Assembly: GCA_934271255.1 (NCBI GenBank)
Contig: CAKQQS010000003.1
Span: forward strand, 95,142 to 159,141
Direction: 5' to 3'
DNA from: an uncultured Clostridia bacterium
GTDB taxonomy: Bacteria; Bacillota; Clostridia; Christensenellales; Borkfalkiaceae
DNA length: 64,000 bases
Below, piece by piece: positions 58,598 to 64,000 of the stretch. Numbering within the stretch: position 1 is the first letter of the stretch; each line of letters begins with the position of its first letter. The notes beneath the pieces were generated by a model. That model saw only the letters and a program-made list of their open reading frames with translations, did no database searches and was not told the origin of the DNA. The translations under genes were made by a program, and so were the position numbers.

Positions 58598-59126
58598 TTT
58601 TAAAGGTACGACGATATGCGCCGTTCAAAGAAACGGACACGTCGCGATTGCGGGCGACGGTCAGGTAACGCTGTCCGAATCGATAATTTTCAAAAACTCG
58701 GCGGTTAAAGTAAGAAGGATTTTCGGCGGAAACGTAATTTTCGGGTTCGCGGGTTCCGTCGCGGACGCGTTTACGCTTTCCGAACGGTTTGAAGAAATGT
58801 TGAATAAGTTCAGCGGAAATCTTACAAGATCCGCGGTAGAACTTACGGAACTTTGGCGAAGCGACAAAGTAGCGAGAAGACTCGAAGCGATGATGATTGC
58901 CGCCGACAAAGACACCGTGTTGATAATTAGCGGTAACGGTGAAGTCATCGAGCCTGACGGTGGCGTTTGCGCTATCGGCAGCGGCGGAAATTACGCGCTT
59001 GCGGCGGCGAGAGCGTTGTTGCAGGAAACGGATTACAGCGCGGAAGAAATAGCGAAAAAGGCTTTGACGATAGCAAGCGAAATATGCGTTTACACGAACG
59101 ACCACATCACTTGCGAAGTGTTATAA
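58587..59126 (+). CDS. hslV: ATP-dependent protease peptidase subunit HslV (ClpQ)
   Basis: Proteasome-like threonine protease that forms a double ring capped by HslU. 179 residues. Self-processing should expose the catalytic Thr in KGTTICAVQRNGHVAIAGDG (Thr near 8); then GDGQVTLSESIIFKNSAVKV, VIFGFAGSVADAFTLSERFE and EPDGGVCAIGSGGNYALAAA near 130. The propeptide is 7 residues. Lys in the KVRRIFGG segment is retained. AAGGAG upstream lies in the trmFO end. In Bacillus the order is the same (codV-codW-codX) but here trmFO replaces the recombinase gene. Confidence 0.95.
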   Translation: MSIDFKGTTICAVQRNGHVAIAGDGQVTLSESIIFKNSAVKVRRIFGGNVIFGFAGSVADAFTLSERFEEMLNKFSGNLTRSAVELTELWRSDKVARRLEAMMIAADKDTVLIISGNGEVIEPDGGVCAIGSGGNYALAAARALLQETDYSAEEIAKKALTIASEICVYTNDHITCEVL

Positions 59127-59136
59127 GGGGTGAAAT

Positions 59137-60441
59137 ATGGAATTGACGCCTAAAAAAATAGTTGAAGAATTAGATAAGTATATCATCGGACAGGAAACCG
59201 CGAAAAAAGCGGTGGCGATCGCGCTTAGAAATCGTTATAGAAGAAGCAGATTATCCGACGAATTGAAAGACGAAATAACGCCGAAAAACATCATAATGAA
59301 AGGACCTACGGGCGTAGGAAAAACGGAAATCGCAAGACGACTTGCAAAACTCGTCAGAGCGCCGTTTATCAAGGTGGAAGCGACTAAATATACGGAAGTA
59401 GGTTACGTCGGCAGAGACGTAGAATCTATGGTAAGAGATTTGGTCGAATGCAGTATAAGGCTCGTCAAAGAAGAAAAGACGAGAGAAGTTCTCGAAAAGG
59501 CAAGAAAGGTAGTCGAAACTAAAATCGTAAAGATTTTAGCCGAATCGAGAAAGACCGAAAAAGGCGATACGGCGGACGACATTTTCAAAGCGCAACTGCT
59601 TGAAAATCTGAGAAAAGGTTATTTCGATAAAGAAACTATCGAAATAGAAGTGCAAGACTTACCCAAGCCTATGGAATTAGTGCCGGGCGGCGCGGAGATA
59701 AGTATAGGCAATATATTCGGCGATATGTTCCCGAAAAAGACGAAAAAGAGAAAGATTACCGTAAAAGAAGCGATGAATATGCTTTTAAACGAAGAAGCGG
59801 ACAAACTCATCGACGACGACGCGGTCAACAGCGAAGGCATAAAAAGAGCGGAGCAGGAAGGTATAATATTTATCGACGAAATGGACAAAATCGCGGGCAA
59901 AGGAAACACGAGCGGCGCGGACGTTTCGAGAGAAGGCGTTCAGCGTGATATTTTGCCGATAGTAGAAGGCTGCACCGTAATGACGAAATACGGTCCTATC
60001 AAAACGGACTACATTTTATTCATCGCGGCGGGGGCGTTCCACGTCAGTAAAGTCGCGGATTTGATTCCCGAACTGCAAGGAAGATTCCCTATTTTAGTCG
60101 AACTTCATTCTCTTACCAAAGACGATTTTATAAAGATATTGACGACGCCCGAGAATGCTATCACCAAACAATACGAAATACTCCTCGGCGTCGATAACGT
60201 CGACTTGTCGTTTACCGCGGGCGCGATAGAGAAAATGGCGGAAATCGCCGAAAATCTTAACGCAACGGCGGAAGACATCGGAGCGAGAAGATTGCATACC
60301 GTTATGGAAGAATTAGTCGAAGACGTTTCTTTCAACGCCGGCGGCGAAGAAGTACAAACCGTGCGTATAGACGAAGAGTTCGTTTTAAACAAGTTCAGCA
60401 AACAGTTCGCGTCGAAAGATTTGAGAAAATACATTTTATAA
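59137..60441 (+). CDS. hslU: ATP-dependent protease ATPase subunit HslU (ClpY)
   Basis: AAA+ unfoldase that feeds HslV. 434 residues: ELTPKKIVEELDKYIIGQET at the start, Walker A IIMKGPTGVGKTEIARRLAK near 51-70, then FIKVEATKYTEVGYVGRDVE, the intermediate I domain (about 110-225, containing LVPGGAEISIGNIFGD), Walker B EQEGIIFIDEMDKIAGKG near 245, and GRFPILVELHSLTKDDFIKI. The C-terminal sensor 2 GARRLHTVMEELVED is present, and the final ...LRKYIL end fits into HslV. Starts 10 bases after hslV. Confidence 0.96.
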   Translation: MELTPKKIVEELDKYIIGQETAKKAVAIALRNRYRRSRLSDELKDEITPKNIIMKGPTGVGKTEIARRLAKLVRAPFIKVEATKYTEVGYVGRDVESMVRDLVECSIRLVKEEKTREVLEKARKVVETKIVKILAESRKTEKGDTADDIFKAQLLENLRKGYFDKETIEIEVQDLPKPMELVPGGAEISIGNIFGDMFPKKTKKRKITVKEAMNMLLNEEADKLIDDDAVNSEGIKRAEQEGIIFIDEMDKIAGKGNTSGADVSREGVQRDILPIVEGCTVMTKYGPIKTDYILFIAAGAFHVSKVADLIPELQGRFPILVELHSLTKDDFIKILTTPENAITKQYEILLGVDNVDLSFTAGAIEKMAEIAENLNATAEDIGARRLHTVMEELVEDVSFNAGGEEVQTVRIDEEFVLNKFSKQFASKDLRKYIL

Positions 60442-60451
60442 GGGGTTTACC

Positions 60452-61699
60452 ATGCTTATTAAACCGAAAGGCACAAAAGACATTTTGCCAAACGACAGTT
60501 ACAAATGGCATTATATAGAAAAAACGGCAAGAGAACTTGCGATTGTTTACGGGTTTAAAGAAATAAGAACGCCCGTTTTCGAGCATACGGAAGTGTTTTT
60601 GCGCGGTATAGGCGATACGACGGACGTAGTTGATAAGGAAATGTACACCTTTAAAGACAAAGGCGATAGATCTATAACGTTAAAGCCGGAGGGCACGGCG
60701 GGCGTTGTCCGTTCGTTTATCGAAAACGGAATGCAGTCGGACGTGCTGCCGAAAAAATTGTTTTATATAATACCATGTTTCAGATACGAAAATCCGCAAG
60801 CGGGAAGATTGCGCGAGTTCCATCAATTCGGCGTAGAAGTTTTGGGTTCGCCCACTCCCGATATGGACGCGGAAGTTATCTTGTTCGTCAAGAGTTTGTT
60901 TGACAAATTAGGCATCGGTTCGCTTGAACTTAATATCAACAGCATCGGGTGTAAGGAATGCAGAAAAACGTATAACGACGCCCTTAAAGAATATTTAAAA
61001 CCGCACCTTTCGGAAATGTGCGAAACGTGCAGAGAACGTTTCGAGAAAAACCCGTTGCGTATTCTTGACTGTAAAGAAGAAAAATGCAAAGAGATTTGCA
61101 AAAACGCTCCGAGAATGATCGACCATCTTTGCGACGACTGTAAAAACCATTTTGAAAAAGTCAAGAGTTTGCTTGACGCTTGCGGCGTGGCGTACAAAGT
61201 CGATCCTAATATCGTAAGGGGGCTTGACTATTACACGAAAACGGTATTTGAATTCGTTTCGGGCTCGATAGGCGCGCAAAGCACGGTATGCGGCGGCGGA
61301 AGATACGACGGGCTGGTCGAAGAAATGGGCGGCGGTAAAGTGCAGGGTGTAGGTTTTGCGTTAGGCATCGAAAGATTGCTTTTGTTAATGGATTCCGTCG
61401 GCGTAACCCTTCCCGACGACAACTGCGTAAAATTATATCTTGCGCCGATGGGCGAAGAGCAGTACAAAGCGGCGTTTAAGATAGCGCAAACTTTAAGAAA
61501 CAAAGGCGTAAAAGTCGAAATAGACCACATGAACAGGAGCGTTAAAGCGCAGTTCAAATATGCCGACAAGATAGGCGCGGAATACGTCGTCGTAATCGGC
61601 AGCGGCGAAATCGAAAGCGGTAAAGTCAACGTTAAGCATATGTCGGACGGCGAACAACAACAAGTCGATTTAGACAAAATAACGGAATATTTTAATTGA
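60452..61699 (+). CDS. hisS: Histidyl-tRNA synthetase
   Basis: Class II synthetase. 415 residues: KPKGTKDILPNDSYKWHYIE start, motif 2 IIPCFRYENPQAGRLREFHQ near 110, VRGLDYYTKTVFEFVSG near 255 (HisA signature), GGRYDGLVEEMGGGKVQGVG near 283, and the anticodon-binding C-terminal domain with VEIDHMNRSVKAQFKYADKI. The Cys-rich insert (CKECRKTYND, CETCRER, CKEEKCKEICKN, CDDCKNHF) is usual for Firmicutes HisRS. The leader is short, so no T-box; it is co-transcribed with hslU, 10 bases upstream. Confidence 0.97.
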   Translation: MLIKPKGTKDILPNDSYKWHYIEKTARELAIVYGFKEIRTPVFEHTEVFLRGIGDTTDVVDKEMYTFKDKGDRSITLKPEGTAGVVRSFIENGMQSDVLPKKLFYIIPCFRYENPQAGRLREFHQFGVEVLGSPTPDMDAEVILFVKSLFDKLGIGSLELNINSIGCKECRKTYNDALKEYLKPHLSEMCETCRERFEKNPLRILDCKEEKCKEICKNAPRMIDHLCDDCKNHFEKVKSLLDACGVAYKVDPNIVRGLDYYTKTVFEFVSGSIGAQSTVCGGGRYDGLVEEMGGGKVQGVGFALGIERLLLLMDSVGVTLPDDNCVKLYLAPMGEEQYKAAFKIAQTLRNKGVKVEIDHMNRSVKAQFKYADKIGAEYVVVIGSGEIESGKVNVKHMSDGEQQQVDLDKITEYFN

Positions 61700-61707
61700 G
61701 GTGGGGT

Positions 61708-62022
61708 ATGATAGAGTTTACAGACGTTAATTTTCAGGAAACGGTAAGCACGGCGGACAAACCCGTCGTAGTAGATTTTTGGGCTATTTGGTGCGGCCCG
61801 TGCAAGATGCAATCGCCCGTATTTCACGAAGTGGCGGAAGAATATAAAGATAAGGCGATTTTCGGCAAAGTAAACGTCGACGAATGCGAAAAGATAGCCG
61901 TTGCTTTAAAAATCGAAGCGATACCTACGATAATGGTAATCGTCGACGGCGAAGTTAAAGAAGTGAACGTCGGCTACGCGAAAAAGGAAAAACTCGTAGA
62001 GTTGATTGAAAAATATTTATAA
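61708..62022 (+). CDS. trxA: Thioredoxin
   Basis: A 104-residue thiol-disulfide reductase. VVVDFWAIWCGPCKMQSPVF carries the CGPC active site near 28-31; AIFGKVNVDECEKIAVALKI and AIPTIMVIVDGEVKEVNVGY (cis-Pro) complete the fold. ATG at 61708 with GAGGTG 6 bases upstream; the TTG four codons earlier overlaps that SD. It lies between hisS and fhs; no thioredoxin reductase is in view. Confidence 0.95.
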   Translation: MIEFTDVNFQETVSTADKPVVVDFWAIWCGPCKMQSPVFHEVAEEYKDKAIFGKVNVDECEKIAVALKIEAIPTIMVIVDGEVKEVNVGYAKKEKLVELIEKYL

Positions 62023-62035
62023 TTACGGAGAGAAT

Positions 62036-63703
62036 ATGAAAACCGATATAGAAATTGCTAATTCGGTTGAATTACAACCGATAACCGAAATTGCAAAAAA
62101 ATTAGGGCTTGCCGATACGGATTACGAACAGTACGGCAAATACAAGGCAAAACTCTCGCTCGAACTTAAAGACAAAAAATCGGACAAAGCGGGTAAACTC
62201 GTTTTGGTTACGGCTATTACGCCCACGCCTGCGGGCGAAGGCAAAACGACTACCACGATAGGTCTTGCCGACGGCATGAGAAAACTCGGCTACGACGTTA
62301 CGGTAGCGTTAAGAGAACCGTCTCTCGGTCCCGTATTCGGCATAAAGGGCGGAGCAACGGGCGGCGGATACGCGCAAGTCGCTCCTATGGAAGATATAAA
62401 CCTGCACTTTACGGGCGATTTTCACGCGATAGGCGCGGCGAACAACTTGCTTGCCGCAATGCTCGATAACCATATATTTCAAGGCAACGACCTAAAAATC
62501 GATTTGAACCGCATAACGTGGAAAAGATGCGTCGACATGAACGATCGTCAGTTAAGATTTATCACTGACGGACAGGGCGGAGAAAAGAACGGCGTCGAAA
62601 GAAAAGACGGCTACGACATAACCGTAGCGTCCGAAATAATGGCGGTGTTCTGCCTTGCGAAAGACGTTTCGGATTTAAAGAAAAAACTAGGAAAAATCAT
62701 AGTCGCATATAACGTTGACGGCGCGCCCGTTACGGCGAAAGATTTGAAAGCGGACGGCGCGATGACGGCGTTACTCGTCGAAGCCTTGAAGCCTAATCTC
62801 GTACAAACGCTGGAAGGCACGCCCGCGATAATTCACGGCGGTCCGTTCGCTAACATCGCGCACGGATGCAACTCGATTATCGCAACGCAAACGGCAATGA
62901 AACTCGCCGACTACACTATAACGGAAGCGGGCTTCGGCGCGGATTTGGGCGCGGAAAAGTTTTTGGACATAAAATGCAGACTTGCCGGTTTAAAACCGTC
63001 CTGCGTCGTAATAGTCGCAACGGTACGAGCGTTGAAAATGCACGGCGGGGTTGCCAAAACGGACTTGGGAACGGAAAACGTTCAGGCATTAAAGGCAGGC
63101 ATTCCCAACTTATTGCGTCATATTTCAAACATTAAAGACGTATACGGACTGCCGTCGGTAGTGGCTGTCAACAAGTTCCCGACGGACACCGACGCGGAAA
63201 TCGACGAAGTAATAGCAGAATGCAAAAAATTAGGCGTTAAAGTAGTTTTGTCAGACGTTTGGGCGAAAGGCGGAAACGGCGGCATAGATATGGCGAAAGA
63301 AGTCGTAAAACTTTGCGAAGAAAAATCCGACTTCAAATATTCATATACGGATGATTTAAGCATAAAAGAAAAAATAAACGCGGTTGTTACCAAAGTGTAC
63401 AGGGGGGACGGCGCAGAGTTCACAGAACAAGCCGAAACCGAAATAGCGACTTTGGAAAAATTAGGCTTCGGCGGACTACCCGTGTGTATCGCTAAAACGC
63501 AATACAGTTTTTCAGACGACATGAAAAAATTAGGTGCGCCGACGGACTTTAAAGTAACGGTACGGAGCGTCAAAGTATCCGCGGGCGCAGGGTTTATAGT
63601 AGTTCTTACGGGCAACATAATGACGATGCCGGGACTACCGAAAGTCCCCGCCGCAGAAAAAATCGACGTTGACGACAACGGAAAAATATCGGGACTGTTT
63701 TAA
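62036..63703 (+). CDS. fhs: Formate-tetrahydrofolate ligase
   Basis: Makes 10-formyl-THF from formate, ATP and THF; the entry of formate into the one-carbon pool and the methyl branch of acetogenesis. 555 residues: nucleotide loop TPTPAGEGKTTTTIGLADGM near 64-83, REPSLGPVFGIKGGATGGGY near 97, NLHFTGDFHAIGAANNLLAA near 125, GGPFANIAHGCNSIIATQTA near 275 and the C-terminal ITMP-type end NIMTMPGLPKVPAAEKID. ATG at 62036 with CGGAG upstream. Ends at a strong terminator. No other Wood-Ljungdahl gene is in the window. Confidence 0.97.
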   Translation: MKTDIEIANSVELQPITEIAKKLGLADTDYEQYGKYKAKLSLELKDKKSDKAGKLVLVTAITPTPAGEGKTTTTIGLADGMRKLGYDVTVALREPSLGPVFGIKGGATGGGYAQVAPMEDINLHFTGDFHAIGAANNLLAAMLDNHIFQGNDLKIDLNRITWKRCVDMNDRQLRFITDGQGGEKNGVERKDGYDITVASEIMAVFCLAKDVSDLKKKLGKIIVAYNVDGAPVTAKDLKADGAMTALLVEALKPNLVQTLEGTPAIIHGGPFANIAHGCNSIIATQTAMKLADYTITEAGFGADLGAEKFLDIKCRLAGLKPSCVVIVATVRALKMHGGVAKTDLGTENVQALKAGIPNLLRHISNIKDVYGLPSVVAVNKFPTDTDAEIDEVIAECKKLGVKVVLSDVWAKGGNGGIDMAKEVVKLCEEKSDFKYSYTDDLSIKEKINAVVTKVYRGDGAEFTEQAETEIATLEKLGFGGLPVCIAKTQYSFSDDMKKLGAPTDFKVTVRSVKVSAGAGFIVVLTGNIMTMPGLPKVPAAEKIDVDDNGKISGLF

Positions 63704-63708
63704 AAACT

Positions 63709-63752
63709 CCGCCCCCGCCGAAGAGTTCTTTCGGCGGGGGCGATTATTTTAA
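63709..63752 (+). terminator. fhs terminator
   Basis: 13-bp stem CGCCCCCGCCGAA / TTCGGCGGGGGCG, loop GAGTTCT, then ATTATTTT. Confidence 0.9.
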
Positions 63753-63845
63753 CCTCGTTTTATATTAAAACGGACGAGAAAAACAATAAAAAGCAAAAAG
63801 GGGAGTCACAAAAAATAAAACCACGTATGAAAAATGACTTTTCGA

Positions 63846-63875
63846 TTGACAAAAAGTTACATAATTTGATATAAT
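63846..63875 (+). promoter_or_regulatory. Promoter of the gene at the window end
   Basis: TTGACA, 18-base spacer, TATAAT. Start near 63882, giving a leader of about 113 nt. Confidence 0.75.
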
Positions 63876-63881
63876 TACTAT

Positions 63882-64000
63882 GTTTTAATAAAAAGAGTAA
63901 AATACCGGTCAAGGGTTATCTTCTTCTCCGGCATACCACACGCATGCGAAATGCAAAACGCTATCCTTTAAGGATAAAAATAAGGAGAATAGGTATGATT
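63882..64000 (+). promoter_or_regulatory. Leader and first two codons of a truncated gene
   Basis: The leader has CCGG (63905-63908) pairing with CCGG (63931-63934), a GCAT/ATGC hairpin, and TATCC-TTTAA-GGATA just before the SD AAGGAG. An ATG at 63995 follows. The coding part is too short to identify. The hairpin next to the SD could hide it. Confidence 0.4.

Noticed and set aside
1..64000. CRISPR arrays, insertion sequences, prophage or integrase genes
   Set aside because: No regularly spaced repeats, transposase or phage structural genes were seen; gene content is mostly core.

Overview
The window comes from a Clostridia-like Firmicutes genome with moderately low GC. Evidence for this includes the blocks rnc-smc-ftsY-ylxM-ffh-rpsP-khpA-rimM-trmD-rbgA-rnhB-yraN-rplS and yifB-dprA-topA-trmFO-hslV-hslU, strong AGGAG ribosome sites, an A-type RNase P RNA and the standard genetic code. 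Homologues of SpoIVFA, SpoIVFB and CwlD point to a sporulating lineage or a descendant of one. The large insertions in the oligopeptide transporter and the rearranged dnaA region suggest an uncultured order near Christensenellales, but that placement is a guess.

Layout. 1-4.9 kb: the 3' end of recG, a cytoplasmic rhamnosidase-like glycosidase, single-chain L-serine dehydratase, then an ArsR regulator and trmO on the minus strand. 4.9-14.5 kb: a complete oligopeptide ABC importer (oppABCDF) behind a strong promoter and a folded leader RNA; OppC, OppD and OppF all carry large insertions. 14.5-20.7 kb: a small membrane protein, the TldD/TldE protease pair and a heterodimeric ABC exporter with one degenerate ATP site. 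20.7-22.7 kb: three minus-strand genes (a 64-residue protein and two HD-domain proteins) divergent from a helix-turn-helix gene whose promoter predicts a leaderless mRNA. 22.7-26.6 kb: the ATP-pyrophosphatase subunit of GMP synthase (no amidotransferase domain), an ECF-type sigma factor, its RsgI-like membrane anti-sigma factor and a very acidic lipoprotein; the sigma operon and the lipoprotein share the same unusual promoter. 26.6-30.5 kb, minus strand: tRNA-Gln(CTG), rnpB, mnmG and dnaA, with dnaA and mnmG overlapping by 4 bases.

30.5-64 kb is almost entirely plus strand: recF, (minus: a 21-residue peptide gene and rubrerythrin), a SpoIVFA/SpoIVFB-like pair, glmM, cwlD, a 43-residue gene, a YghO-like acyltransferase, asnS, plsX, then the RNA/protein-biogenesis block (RNase III, SMC, SRP receptor and SRP54, S16, KhpA, RimM, TrmD, RbgA, RNase HII, YraN, L19), a lipoprotein, comM/yifB, dprA, topA, trmFO, hslVU, hisS, trxA and fhs. 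The window ends in the leader and first two codons of another gene.

The core genes serve ribosome assembly, tRNA modification and charging, protein targeting, and chromosome replication and segregation. The accessory parts most worth attention are the HD-domain operon with its leaderless regulator, the sigma/anti-sigma/lipoprotein regulon, the expanded Opp transporter with its leader, the Cys-containing 21-residue peptide beside rubrerythrin, the DnaA-box trio at 35.7 kb and an 81-bp tandem duplication at the end of ffh. No CRISPR array, insertion sequence or prophage was seen.
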